A DNA stretch of 64,000 nucleotides from [Phialemoniopsis] sp. UDSM-2020 (Eukaryota; Ascomycota; Sordariomycetes; Thyridiales; Thyridiaceae). A program made the translations under genes and the position numbers. Below the pieces are notes generated by a model. The model had not been told where the DNA came from. It did not search any database and saw only the letters and a program-made list of their open reading frames with translations. This document shows positions 10,481 to 22,800 of the stretch, one piece after another (the first letter of the stretch is position 1; each line of letters opens with the position of its first letter). The stretch covers positions 434,001 to 498,000 of the forward strand of contig JAEILZ010000002.1 in assembly GCA_018873225.1 (NCBI GenBank). The letters are read 5' to 3'.

Positions 10481-12248
10481 ATGGAGCCAAATCATGACCA
10501 TGATAACGAGAAAGCAGACATGGCCAACCCGGCTGCCAATCGGACCCAGATAGCTCAGCTCGGAGACATTAGCGATTTCACCGAGATCGACAAAGCGCAA
10601 GATACCAGAGTACGATGGAAGGTCGACTTGCGTATCCTACCAGTTATAAGCATCACATATGCTCTACAGGGCATCGACAAGACTACTCTTGGCTACGCAG
10701 CCGTGTATGGCCTTCGAGAAGACCTCGGGCTCCACGGAACGCAGTATTCCTGGGCCAACGCGATCTTCTATCTTGGGTACCTGACTTGGGAATTTCCGGC
10801 GAACCTGCTGCTTCAGAGGCTCCAGATCAATCATTATATGTCTTCAACGGTCCGTTCCAATACCAACTCCTTGACCCGATGTCATCATGGCAGTGGCTAA
10901 CAGATGGATGGACAGGTCATTCTCTGGGGTATCATTCTTATGTGCTCTGGTGCAACGCACAACTTTGGCGGACTTATGGCCACACGATTCGTCCTCGGTG
11001 CCCTGGAGTCTTCCATAAACCCGGGAACCATGCTGCTGTACTCGATGTACTACAAGCGCCACGAACAGCCATTACGTATGGGTGTCATGGTTGGTGCAGC
11101 CGGTCTTGGGTATCTCATATCCGGCATCTCGAGTTACGGTCTCGGTCACATTCAAGGCTCGATTGCCAGCTGGCGTATTCTCTTCCTGTTCTGGGGAGCG
11201 TTTACCGTGGTCTGGGGTGTCTTCCAAGTCTTTGCTCTCCCGGGTTCACCTCTGACAACGAAGTTCTTGAGTGAAGACGAGCGGAAGGTCGTCATCGCCA
11301 GAGTCAGCGAGAATGGCACGGGCGTTGAAGACAAGCGTTTTAAGTGGCCTCAATTCTGGGAAGCACTCAGGGACGTCAAAACCTGGCTGTTATTCATCCT
11401 GAACATTTCCATTAGCTCTCCCAATGGAGGCCTTCAGGCTGTAGGTCAAGCTGTTTTCTTTCTCGAGTCGATTGAAGTTGGAAGGTGGAGCACTGACAGA
11501 CAAACCGACACAGTTTCAAGGCTTGATCATCAACGGCATGGGCTTTTCGAAGCTTCAGACCTCGCTAATTCAGATGCCTTCAGGTGCGGTGCAGTTCTTT
11601 GCTTGTCCATTAGCATGGTCAGTATCCTGCCGCTACAGCTATCGAATCTCCCCTGCTCGTCAGCTAACTATGTCTAAGCGTGGTGATATACAAGTATCGA
11701 AACGGCCGGCTTCTGACCATGGCCTTGTTCCTCCTGCCATTCCTCGTTGGCACTATCGGGGTGTGGGCCATGCCCGACTCCAATCCCTACGGGCGCCTTG
11801 CCTTCCTCTGGATCACTTTCACCTACAACGCCGCATGGACACTCTGCCTTTCGGTAGCTACGGCCAACACCGCGGGACACACAAAGGAGATATCTACCAA
11901 TGCGATTATGCTCATCGGGTATTGCATCGGCAATTTCATTGGTCCCTTCTTTTTCAAGGACAACCAGGCTCCCAGGTACCCCCTCGGTGTTGGCATGATG
12001 CTTTTCTGCGTCGGTGTGCAGTACTCTTGCGTTGCCGGTCTGTTCATCGTCATGTGGCTTCGCAATCGGTCACGGAAGCTCGTACATCAGCAACAGGATG
12101 CTGCTACTGCTGCCGCACTTGAAGCATCTGAGAGGGGTTTGCTCGACGAGACAGATCTGCAGAATAAGCATTTCAAGGTATGTTGCCCCGAGGAGTAGGA
12201 CTAGCGATCACCAACACTAACACTCATGCCTACTAGTACGTCTATTAA
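10481..12248 (+). CDS. MFS permease, Dal5/allantoate (anion:cation symporter) family
   Basis: Twelve-helix major facilitator of 502 residues, most like fungal allantoate/ureidosuccinate permeases. Five exons: 10481-10849, 10916-11440, 11514-11617, 11679-12177 and 12237-12248. All frames join correctly, and the last exon adds only Y-V-Y to give the HFKYVY tail typical of the family. Family marks: a hydrophilic N-terminus ending in the charged stretch before TM1, the IDKTTLGYAAVYGLREDLGL loop after TM1, WYxxH-type loops, and FQGLIINGMGFS before TM7. It would import an organic anion such as an amide or carboxylate at the plasma membrane. Its neighbours are a divergent amidase and a convergent regulator. 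The substrate is inferred only from context. Confidence 0.92.
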
Positions 12249-12363
12249 ACCACCACCAACAGTCGAGCCCGGAAGATTCAGTACGATGTGTTATCACTAT
12301 CAGTCAAGTACCACATGCCGCATACCACATAAGAGAGGAGTTACTCGATCATTGACATATAGC

Positions 12364-14692
12364 TTATAATCTGGCATTGAATACCTTGGACAAATAGTTA
12401 TCTACTGGCAGTGTTTCGTTTACCTGCCCCTTTCTGATTTGCCATAGCCACTTCGCTACCTGTGTCTGTGTATGAATATCGCTGCCTTGAAGTCCATCTC
12501 CGCCGTCCGAGATCAGAAGGAGTCCCTTGATTGAAAAGATTTCATCAGAGATGGTAGAAACATGATCCTTGTAGAAATGGAAGACGATGAACAACTTGGC
12601 TAAGAGCCAGAAATGCAATGGTGCGTTATCTTCGCCGTAGGTCTCGTGCAGCCCTCGAGCATCCCAGTTACTGCGCCAAATGTCAAGGGCGTCATTTGCA
12701 CGCTTGAGTGCCTTGGACCCACAATTGGAGACAAGGTGATTTGCAATATTGGGAATATTGTGCTCGAGAACACTGTCCCAACCTACTGTACTTCTGTCGA
12801 ACAATGCCTTGAGATCTGGGGGCGTATAAGCTGTATGCGGAACGGCTTCCATGTCCAGGTTGTCCTCAAGTATATTGAAGAGCACACCATGCAGTCCTGA
12901 TTCCCAATGTTAGATCATTCATTCCATCACTGACTTAGCCGCCTTTGTAGAATCCTCTTACCGAAGATTATTGCGAACATCCCTAAGTCAGACACATTCG
13001 ACAGGGAAGCGTCGTGCAAGGCAACGGATCTAACACTCTTGAGTGCCTCAGCCACATTGGTCTGTACTGGGAAGCACTGCAGCGACTTCAAGCATTCACT
13101 TGCAGTGGGAGCCACCCAGCAACTATGATGACAAGGTGTGTCGATTTTCAACGTGCATGGGGACAAACTTGAAGAGCGTCGCGAGAATATACGAGTTCCC
13201 ATGTCCGTGATGAAAAGATACAAAGCTAGTCTATTGGCACCAGAATTGTTAGATCTTTGACCGTGCCTCAACATGAATCTCGTGCTCACCTTCGACGCAT
13301 TTCTATGTCAATCCAGAGATTCCAGTCAAAGCTCTCCTCAGTCAAGTAGGTATAGTCCACACGCTGTGAAGCCCTAAAAAGACTCGCTCTTCGAGACATC
13401 TTCATTTTCATTAGCATACTGGAAAGATACATAACACTGGTACCATTACCGAAAGAGCGCGGGCTCTGTGAATGAAACTGAATTCATGAATCATGGGGTC
13501 CTTGGTGCAGACTAGCATGTGACACAGGAGGGCGCTGGCCTGAATGACTGCCAGTTCTGGCACATCCATACATTTCTCATGCTATGACGATTAGTCATGA
13601 TGACCAAAGCCTGCCTTGGTGTAACATAAGCATGGACTTACTGGTGCCATTTCAATAATCAGAAGGGCGTGCATCGCACACCTTGTAGCGCAGGACGTGG
13701 GCATGTCATCAGAGTAGCAACTCCCGACTAACACCATACTGAGAAGTAAGACGGCGGGGGTCTTCGCGAGATCGAATGTTGGTGCGTGTAGAAGTGGGAT
13801 CACCGGTTGATAGTGTTTCCCGTAAAGCTGAACGTAGTGCACGAGCCTACTACGTGTCAGGTGTTTCGATATGAACGTGTTAGAGAAGCTTGTCCTGCAG
13901 CTTTGCAGGTAGTCTAACATCTCGACGCGTTTGGCCTCAACATTGTCCACTTGTTGCAAGGCAAAACCCTCGCCGTTATTGAAGCTTGTCTCAGATGGAA
14001 AATCCATGAATTTTTCAAGACCGGGAAAAGTCGCAGTGAAAGCCGAGCCGGGGAACTCACCGCGGCACGCCATAGGAGATGAGGCTACAGCCAAGCTAAG
14101 CTCTCCCCAAGGCGCGTTCATCCCGGCAGTCCAGTAATCAGTTACTGCAGGGTGCCAATCACCATTATGGGTATTTGCACTCGTATCTCCCAGTCCACAC
14201 CCCGCCTCGATATAAGGGCCAGACAACCCGCTAGCAAGCGAGTTTGCGTCGAGCATACTCAGCTCATTCGCTCCGAAGTCCGGCTCATATCTGTCTTGCG
14301 CACTGTCGTCGCTGGATGGTGTGGGGACCTGGTGTTCTGCGACATGAAAGGCTCGGTACGGGTCGGAATAGCCACTTCTCGTGTACTCGCAAGTCGCCGA
14401 TTTCTTCAGGCAAGTCGAACATGGCTTTTGCGAATCGCACTTGATCTTGGAGCGAGCACACCTGTTGCAGGCCTTTTTCATGCGTGATTGCTTTTCCGCG
14501 CGTGTCCGTCGGGACTGGAGAATCTTCTGCGCATCTTTGCAGATTCGAGTGTGTCGCAGGAGCACGTCACTGCATCTCATTAGCAGAGCTCAAGGTGTAA
14601 CATCCAACCTGCTAATTCTCGGTTCTAAGCAGCCTGGACACAAAGATGACAGACCTTCTAGACAAGGTGCTTCCGCATGTGCACTGGTACAT
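12364..14692 (-). CDS. C2H2 + Zn2Cys6 transcription factor
   Basis: Regulator of 669 residues with two zinc modules. Six exons: 14692-14655, 14569-13642, 13581-13450, 13399-13290, 13230-12962 and 12896-12364. The first exon encodes the start of a degenerate C2H2 finger (CxC, residues 4-6, then DVLLRHTRIC with His19 and Cys23). It is followed at 47-73 by a full Zn2Cys6 cluster (Cys 47, 50, 57, 63, 66, 73). The rest is a fungal-specific regulatory region split by short introns. Dual-finger proteins of this layout are known in filamentous fungi. It is convergent with the Dal5-type permease (about 115 bp apart), so it is a second candidate regulator of the island. The small internal exons are modelled from frame and splice sites only. 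Confidence 0.82.
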
Positions 14693-15666
14693 CTTCCTTC
14701 TGCCCCCTGTCCTGCGATTTTCCAACCTTCAATTTTGCCGGGACCGATGGAAAAGGATGTAATGCCCTGAAAAGTGACTGGCTGTTTCGGCTAGATTGAT
14801 CTTAGCCTTATCATGTCGTTCGCTGAACCAGATCTAACTCGGGCAGGAACGGTGAGGAATGTCGGCAGTACTGAATAGGGGCGCAACGGGAATAGCCCAT
14901 CCACGGATCGCTACTGGTTGGCAGTTTGATACGCCAAATATTTAGGTTAGTGTTGCGGGGAACGGTTACTACCGAAAGTTTCAAGGCCGGGAGTGCCGGG
15001 GTTGTTAGCATCCCGGGCTGGTCATTTGCGCTTACAAATCTGCAGATCTTCTCGCTTTGTGAGGCGGTTGGGGCTGAAAAGCTTGGTTTCGGGATAATTC
15101 CCACCATAATCCGACCTTGCCTCAAGGTCAAAGTGTTTGCTAAGACGGCAATTCGGTCTTCAAGCCATGCCCGAAAGACCTTCACTCCCCTTGGAGCCCG
15201 GGGGCCCTTTTTTCTATCGACAAATTGACTTCGTCAAGTGCCTTGATTGGCAATGTCCGACCCGTGCACCTATGTCACCCCTCGGACTTGCGCTCGCATC
15301 TAATCATCACGAAAACCTCCAACAACTCCACTGCCAAGAGTTCATGATCAGCATAGTCCGCCGCGCGCGTGTGCACGGTTAGGATGGCCGCCGAAAGACT
15401 TTGATCCCGATTAATAGGTCCCGTAAGGACAAGGTCGCATTGCATCAGGTTCACATATCAGCCCCCGATGTCATCTATCTTCGACCTGTGTCTCAGGGGG
15501 TATGTGTGGTTTCATCCGTGATAGTCATGACGTTGGCAACATCGCGGGGATATGTCGGGATTGACACCCATCTGATTAGTGAATATCGAATGGTTAAAGA
15601 GCATATAGACTTGCGGCTGTGAGCCTTTTGGCAATCCAGAACCCCCATTCCACCAATATCATCAAC
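14693..15666. other. Divergent promoter region (regulator / P450)
   Basis: About 970 bp, no gene supported. Two overlapping frames (14811-15185 minus and 14926-15228 plus) have no domain, signal peptide or plausible ends. No copy of the CGGAG-N6-CTCC element was seen. Confidence 0.55.
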
Positions 15667-17433
15667 ATGGCTTTGCATACTGCGTTACTTGCTGCGGGCT
15701 CTCTCGTCCTGCTCTTTATCTACTCATGTCTACGTCTCACGATCTGGAGTCAACTACGTGGGATACCCGGACCGTTCTGGGCTCGTATTTCGGGTTTGCC
15801 TCGTTTCTTCCTCGTTGCCACCGGAAAAGCGCCTGAGAGGTACCGCCTCTTGCACAAGCGGTATGGTCCAATAGTGAGAACAGCGCCAAACCAGATACAC
15901 ATTGCGGATCCGTCGGCGGTACCAATCATCTACGGCATAGGCAGTCACTTCTACAAGGTAGGAACAACTGACCTCCCACAGCTACAGAGGCTAATCGCTG
16001 GCAGGCTCCTTTCTATAATCCTTTCACTCCATTTTGGAACGATGAGCGGCTCCCGAGTCTGTTTTCCGAGCGTGACCCACATCAACACAAGGCCCTGAAG
16101 ATGCCGGTCGCCCAGCTATACTCCATGACGAACGTAAAGGTCTACGAGCCTTATGTGGACGAATGTACTGCATTATTCGAAGAGGCCATGAAGAGCCTTG
16201 AGGGAGAGACTGTCGATCTGTCCACATGGCTGCAGTGGTGGGCCTTTGACGCTATCGCAAGTATCACGTTCCAGCGGCGGATAGGTTTTCTCGAGCAACG
16301 CAAAGATGTGGAGCAGATGATCGATAGGCTGGACACGACCCTGATTTATGGTACTTTCGTTGGCCAGTTCCCGGGCTGGCATCGATGGCTGGCTGGGAAC
16401 CGGACACTGGTGGGCCTTCTCACACGACTGCTTCCGTTCCAAGATCCTTTGGCGACTGTGATGCAGGTATGTCGCATAATCTAAGACAAGGTCTTATCCG
16501 GCGCATTAACACTTTCAGATCACAGAAGATGAGATTCGGCGCTATGATGAGGAAGAAAAAGTCGAAGGCCGAACCGACTTCATCTCTCAGATCAGGATGA
16601 AAGAAGCCAAAGACGGCAAGATCCCCTACAGGAACATGCTGAACTATCTTTCGGCTAATATGTGAGCTCTACTATCAATATCATAAGTAACCTCGTTGAC
16701 TGGTCTTATAGGTTTGCTGGAAGCGATACAACGGCAATCTCGCTGCGCGCTACCTTCTACTATGTTTTGAGAACTTGCCGAGTGTACAACCGTCTCGTCG
16801 AGGAGATTCTTGTAGCGGATCGCGAGGGACGTCTGTCTCGTTTTGTCACTTACGCAGAATGTCTAGAGTTACCATATCTGTATGTACAAGGGAAAACCAG
16901 GACATCTTGTGCAAGCTAACATAGTTCAGGCAAGCTGTGATGAAGGAGGCAATGCGCCTTCATCCTGGAGTAGCTCTTCCGCTTGAAAGATTGGTGCCCG
17001 AGGGGGGAGCAACAATCCTTGGACGGAATCTCCCGGCTGGTACGGTCGTCGGGATGTCGGCGCCGGTCTTACATCATGACCCTCAGGTCTTCGGGCCGGA
17101 TACCGATGAATTCCGACCCGAACGATGGTTGGAATCAAGTCCCGAACAACTCAAAGAGATGAATCACAACTTCTTTGCAGTACGCATTGGCTTGTACCCC
17201 TTTCTATGCTGCGTTTACTGACATCAATTGCGAATTAGTTTGGACACGGTGCCCGGACTTGTATTGGAAAGAACATTTCTATCATGGAGATGGGAAAGTT
17301 CGTGCCCCAAATCCTACGCCATTTCGATGTCGAGTGGGCCTCGCCTGATCCTGAGTGGAAGACTTTGGCGGCATGGTTTTGGAAGCAATCCGATATCCTC
17401 GTCCGCTTCAAGTATCGTGAGCCAAACGTTTAG
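15667..17433 (+). CDS. Cytochrome P450 monooxygenase (pisatin-demethylase-like)
   Basis: Microsomal P450 of 502 residues. Six exons: 15667-15957, 16005-16466, 16519-16661, 16712-16879, 16930-17179 and 17239-17433. All phases join. N-terminal membrane anchor (about residues 2-22) is followed by a Pro-Gly hinge (GIPGPFWARIS). I-helix AGSDTT at 301-306, ExxR at 361-364 (EAMR), a PERF-like FRPERW, and the heme-binding FGHGARTCIG with ligand Cys446. The family resembles fungal P450s related to pisatin demethylase, but the substrate cannot be assigned. ATG 15667 is preferred over the upstream in-frame codon at 15619 because it starts directly before the anchor. It neighbours a tyrosinase gene. Confidence 0.92.
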
Positions 17434-17803
17434 AAGACTCAAACATAGCTCTGTTTTCTTATCTCCCCTCATAGCTTATCGACCGTTATGTAACGTTCGC
17501 CTGAATATTATCATTCGTAGCCTCTGACTGTCAGTCTGGATGTGTGTCTCGAGACTCAAGTAATGTCAAGTGTGCCGCCTGGACGTCCCAATCGTACAAG
17601 GGATGGTGTCGTCAGAATGCAGCTCTTAAGGGTCCAAGATAGATGGATGGCAGAGTCAGAGGCGGGCATGGTACTTATATATAATTAAGTCACATGAAAC
17701 AGGTCACGGGCTATGAGCTCTACGACTTTGCCAACGGACAAAGGACCACTGTGAACAGATGAATTTAGTAGTGATTGTCTAATCTTAGGAGTTCTGATCT
17801 GAT
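17434..17803. other. Convergent intergenic region
   Basis: 370 bp between the 3' ends of the P450 and tyrosinase genes. Nothing recognisable apart from AT-rich 3' flank. Confidence 0.5.
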
Positions 17804-19069
17804 CTACTCGTAGCGGTAGCGGAGCGCGCCATGTAGCGGGTCCATTACTGTCGCCATCCTGATGTCTCCACCCACGTATCCGAAGCTTAGAATATCTGCG
17901 ATCGATGCATTTCGGGATGGAGGACCTTGACCGCGATTAGTTCAGATTCACAAAAACCAAAAGTTGAGTATCATTACTTACTGTTTGCGTATGTGATGGT
18001 GTCGGAAACGGCATACATGCGGTTCAGAGGGTCTGCCTGCTGCCACTGCGTCCACAACCGGTCAATCTGCGCATGATGGAGATAGAACACCGGATCTTGG
18101 GGCGAAGTAAAAATGTCTGACATGTCGCCGCCCACGCCGGAATGCCCCGCGAAATGAATGCCGTCATCCAGAATCTTACGAAAGGCGGCGACGTCGGACG
18201 CAGCGAGAAGATTGGCGACATTCTCCTTGGTCAGGAACGTGTCGCTGAGCACTTGGAGGAAGTCTCGCTGCAGGCAGTGCGGCTTGTACTCATACCCAGT
18301 CGAATTGGGCTGCCCGTATGGAAACACAGTAGCGATGTTCAAGATCGTGTTGGCAAACGCGCCGTCAGTGACGCAGCCTCCGCCAGTTCCTGGAGGACGG
18401 ATTACAACCTGAGGTGCGGGGACACCAGGGACCGTCCCATTAACCAATCCATGAGGGACGTAGGCTCCGTTACTTCCAAACGATAATTCCGATCCGTCGA
18501 ACAGTGGCGAGGCCGAGAGGTTCGCAGAGTGCGTTGTCCAATCCCAGTATGGCTGGAAGCCTTTGTAGCCGCACTCGTTTCTCAGCGCAGCCTCATATTG
18601 CGCAACAAAATATCGGTGCCACGGTAGCAGCCAACCCTGGTCGGCAAATGTCAATGGCAACATCCCACAACGGACAAAAATTGGCCAGAGCTTACTGAGA
18701 AGTGGATGAACAGGGTTTGGTTCACGTGGGACACGGTGAAATCGTCCATTCGGTTCCTTGCCCCGGGTGCAACGGATTGTGGCGTCAAAGCAGGCTTGGA
18801 TTTCAAGCACTTGACGGCTTTGAGGTAGTCTCCGCGCTCGGCTTTGCTCAAGTTGTCCCTAGAAAAGATACAATCAATCGCCGGCCAAAGGAGGTCTAGA
18901 CAAGGGAATTGCATGCTCACCATGACTTCCGCACTCCAACACCAATTCCATGACACGGTTGGCGGTGACCTTGTGTTGTTACTGTGTCATTGGGATCATT
19001 GCTGACAGTTGGAGCCGCCAAGGCTGCCGAAAGCCCTGAAGCAGCGAAGAGAATCCACGAACAACGCAT
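17804..19069 (-). CDS. Secreted tyrosinase-like type-3 copper oxidase
   Basis: Short secreted tyrosinase domain protein, 362 residues, oxidising phenols with a binuclear copper centre. Four exons: 19069-18921, 18858-18696, 18636-17982 and 17925-17804. Signal peptide about residues 1-19 (ends in ALA-AP). CuA histidines: His94, His102 and His111 (the last in LPWHRYF). CuB histidines: His265 and His269 in HFAGH, and His291/292 in FYLHH. The protein ends with a short tail (YRYE) and lacks the long C-terminal cap of intracellular fungal tyrosinases, so it belongs to the short secreted class. Candidate substrates include a product of the neighbouring P450; this is inference. Confidence 0.92.
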
Positions 19070-19886
19070 CAGGAAGTTGTACGCACAAAGACACAAAACT
19101 TGGCGATCATAGTCTAAATAGACTGGTACTGCATGCCGCTTAATCATCTATTTATCTTTCTTTCCAAATTCTATCGGAGTCAAACCCTCACCCAGGTCGG
19201 CCTCGGTGCTTGTTCCGCAATAGGGGTTAGTTGTGATTCCAAATCACCAGGTCTTCTGAAGTGTACACAAAGCCGACATGAACCCACAAACCGAGCTAGA
19301 GGGGCATGAGTTCCCACTTGTTACTTTCACGATGATTGAAAAGTTTTGAGGTCTTCGGACGAATGTCAAAGGCCGAGATGCATCGTCTTCATCGCTTGGA
19401 CCCAGCAGATCTGCAGTGCCAAGCCCGAAGGTGTAAGAAAAGCCGACGTGCACCATCGCAGTCTCCTCGGACTACCTCCGCCCCCTTTTTCATCACGAAC
19501 CTTCTATTGCGGAAAGCCCGGATCGGCCGCAAATGCCCTTTGCGCTTTGCCACCGTAGGAGAACCGCACTGTCCTGACTGCAGTCCATGGAGGGCGGATC
19601 GTCTCCCGCGTGCGGACCCTGCCTAGCCACTAAGGCCATCCTCGCCATTCCGGCTCAACTCGCGTCCGACATTCACTTGATGACATATCAATCATCTGCC
19701 CGGTCGGAGATTGGCTTTCAAAGCTGAGAGATTGATGCGGTTTCTAGTCCGAGGTTGAGGTGTCTATAAATCCGGAGTGCTTTCGGCGGCAAAGTCCAAG
19801 TTGACTCGACCTCACCTTCTCTACAGTCCACACTGCATCGCGCTTTGACTTCTTGACCGTTCACTCAGTGGAACCAATTCCCGGTC
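19070..19886. other. Divergent promoter region (tyrosinase / solute-binding-like protein)
   Basis: About 820 bp. A TATA box (19765-19770) precedes the plus-strand gene. No gene supported; the short plus frames near 19336-19626 look like noise. Confidence 0.55.
19765..19770 (+). promoter_or_regulatory. TATA box of the solute-binding-like gene
   Basis: TATAAA 117-122 bp before the ATG at 19887. Confidence 0.45.
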
Positions 19887-21026
19887 ATGCATATCCACGC
19901 CTCCACCCTCCTCGGAGCGGGCTTGCTGGGCTGCGCCCTGGCTGCCGAGACATTCGAGTTCAACGCCAACCCCATTGTGGAAAACCGAACACTCGACGAC
20001 ATACACCATGCGGCACTCGCCGAAGGCGGTGTTGTCACACTCTGGCACGGAGGAGCCTCGGCCAACCAGATGGACGCGATGAAGACTGCCTTCGAGAAGC
20101 GCTTCCCCGGCATGACTCTGAACGTAACCGTCGATCACTCGGCCCATCATAGCGCTAACCTCGACCGTCAACTTGCTGTTGGCGGGCTGTACGTCGACAG
20201 CGTCATGCTGCAGACACTGCAAGACTATCCACGCTGGAAGGAAGAGGGTGTGTTGCTGCATTACATACCCGCCGATGGCTTCCAGCAGATGTTCCCTGCC
20301 TTCAAGGACCCGGAGGGTGCTTACTACGGGATTCAGGTGTTTGCATGGAGCACCGTCTGGAATGAGATGAAGCTGAACGGCACCGAGCCCCCGCTTGTCT
20401 ACACAGACTTCTTGAAGCCCGAGTTCAAGGATAAGATTGCGATTTGCTACCCGAACGACGACGATGCAGTCCTTCACACTCTGGATCTCATGTAAGTTCT
20501 TTTCGAATTCTTTGTATAGATTTCGTGCAAACTAACTTAATTTTGTAGCCTGCGTGAATACGGCCTTGACTTCTGGAACAAGCTTCTAGCACAGAACCCC
20601 ACATGGACTCGCGGCGCAGGAAAGCCGATCGAGCTCATCTCGACCCCGGATAGCCCCATTGCCGTTGCATTTGGCACAACCATCGGAATGGCGGCCCAAG
20701 GCCCGCTCAACTTCTCCTTTCCAACTCAAGGAGCCCAGTTCACCTCGTGGCCTCAACGCGGCGCCATCTTCAAGGACGCTCCCCACCCGGAAGGTGCCAA
20801 GTTGCTGCACAACTGGGTTCTGAGCGAGGGGTATCAGAAGGAGAGCGGGACCTGGAGCGTACGCGGAGACATCGACGCGCCAGGTGGCTATCCCAAGATC
20901 ATGGAAATGCCTGGTACGAATCCCATGAGCTTCTTGAACTGGATGCAGGATAGAGCTGGGGTTGAGCGGTTGCGGTACTGGGTCGAGGACAAGATCGGAA
21001 CGCCGCAAGGCCCGAATCCGGTCTGA
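19887..21026 (+). CDS. Secreted type-2 periplasmic-binding-like protein (Fe3+/thiamine-type solute-binding fold)
   Basis: 360-residue secreted protein resembling the substrate-binding components of bacterial ABC importers (type-2 periplasmic binding fold). Two exons: 19887-20491 and 20549-21026, with a 57-nt intron, so it is a real nuclear gene. Signal peptide residues 1-19 (LLGCALAAET). The first domain starts with GGVVTLWHGG and a QMDAMKTAFEKRFPGM helix, and a hinge is expected near YPNDDDAVLHTLDL. No membrane anchor, GPI signal or ABC partner is visible nearby. Such proteins are scattered through plant-associated fungi and may bind a metal or small ligand outside the cell. The ligand is unknown, and a bacterial origin is possible but untested. 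Confidence 0.83.
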
Positions 21027-21705
21027 ACTGCAGATCTCATGTAACTAGGGTGTCCAAGACCACGGCCAGTCAGATGCAGTCCACCACCAATCATCCAAGT
21101 AATCGTAATCCACTTCGTCTCCAGTCTTGTTTAGGAAATTCTGGGCAGGATAGATCCACCATGACATGCTGTTGGCTAAATTGCAAGCTTCAACACCGGT
21201 ATTTACGGACCTCTGGCACACGATCTTATCGCATTACTTGAGATCGCATTGACAAACACCTGCCATGGGAATGTCCTTCACCCCTTCGATATCATTCTCA
21301 GAGCACTAACTGTAAGCACCACCACGCTAGCCAAACTTAGTCGCTGTTTGGAGATTTTATGGAGACGGTGGGTCAACATTGCGGCAGCCACATCATGGCC
21401 TGTCTGAAACGCACGAGAGAATCGTACGAAGTAGATGACTTCTGCTAGTTTTACGATAAGTGGGTAAACCGCCCGTAGATAGACTAGACTGTTGGCGGAC
21501 ACTGTTTGGAGGCGAGGGTGAAAGCCCCTCCGTATCTCAGGGCTCTCATGATGGTTTCCCTACCAGGTTCCGGCGTGGCGAAGATGGGAGGGGGCAGTGG
21601 AAGTACATAAATTCCAGGAAGACATGTTGGATAGGCTCTAGGAATAGTATACATATGAGTTTATGCTTCTATTGTAGCTATTAATCTTTCAGTCGAACCG
21701 AAGCA
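21027..21705. other. Intergenic region before PhyH gene
   Basis: About 680 bp. No gene supported and no clear regulatory element seen. Confidence 0.5.
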
Positions 21706-22730
21706 ATGGCAGTCGACCCCAAACCCTCCTTCACACGCGTCGACGCGACCGACCCCTCGACAACCACCTCCCACCTCGTCGAGATCCTCAGGCGCGACGG
21801 CGGCGTCATCGTCGAAAAGCTCATCTCGCGCGAGCTCGCCGCGCAGATCAAGCAAGATCTCGCTCCGCACTTTGACCGCGACATCCCGGACAAGTACGGC
21901 TTCTTCCCCGAGACGACGAAACGGGCGACGGGTCTGCTGGGCAAATCGGACGCCTGCGTCGAGCTCGCCTGCAATCCCTTGTACACGAGCGTGGCTAACG
22001 CGATGGTGTCGTCGACGTACTCGTTCTGGAGGGGCGACCACAAGGAGACGACGAGCGGGAAGCCTATCCTCACGTCCACGGTGGGGTTCCGGGTCAACCC
22101 TGGGGGCAGGCAGCAGGTACTGCATCGGGATGACAAGTGAGTTGCGACCGTCCGCGATCCTCCTTAGAAGCGAGGCTCGTGCTGACGCGTCTGTGTACTC
22201 GACAGTGACTACTACTCCCACAACACGACAGAGCCAGTGATGATCGGGGCGGTGACTGCATTGACAAAGACAACAAAGGAGAATGGAGCGACGGTGGCCA
22301 TCCCCGGGTCGCACCTCTGGGGTCCGGAACGTCAGCCATTCGATCACGAGGCCGTTCCTGCCGAGCTCGAGCCCGGCGATTCGCTCATCTTCCTGGGGAA
22401 CTTGTACCATGCAGGTGGAGCCAACGTAACAAAGTAAGTTGTTTCAGTCGCCATTTCTATGACTTCCGCACCAGCACGGATAGCTAAAGACTTCTGACTG
22501 ACAGAGACGACTACCGCGAAACCGTTGGCATCTTCTTATGCAAGCCCATACTTCGACCTGCCGAAAACCAATTCCTCGCTGTCCCGCTCGAAAAGGTCCG
22601 GAAGATGAAGCCGCAGGCACAGAGGCTGCTAGGATATGGTCTGCTGGAGCCAGGTGTCGGCTTCCTAGATTACCAGGACCCGATGAGGGTGCTCTTTGGC
22701 GTGGAGGATGAGGAGACTGTCAACATGTAG
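21706..22730 (+). CDS. Phytanoyl-CoA dioxygenase (PhyH) family protein
   Basis: Fe(II)/2-oxoglutarate oxygenase of the PhyH family, 294 residues. Three exons: 21706-22136, 22206-22433 and 22505-22730; all phases join. The metal-binding facial triad is visible: HxD at His140/Asp142 (LHRDD), split by the first intron just after the motif, and distal His212 in LYHAGGAN. The fungal relatives act on specialised metabolites as well as lipids, so this could tailor a secondary metabolite. There is no PTS1 at the C-terminus (ends VNM) and no signal peptide. It is convergent with the next regulator gene (70 bp), which may control it. Confidence 0.9.
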
Positions 22731-22800
22731 AAAACACACGCGCTTGAGAAGAGTTAGGACAGAGCTGAAATGTTAAACCCTATCCCTTTCCATGGTTACA

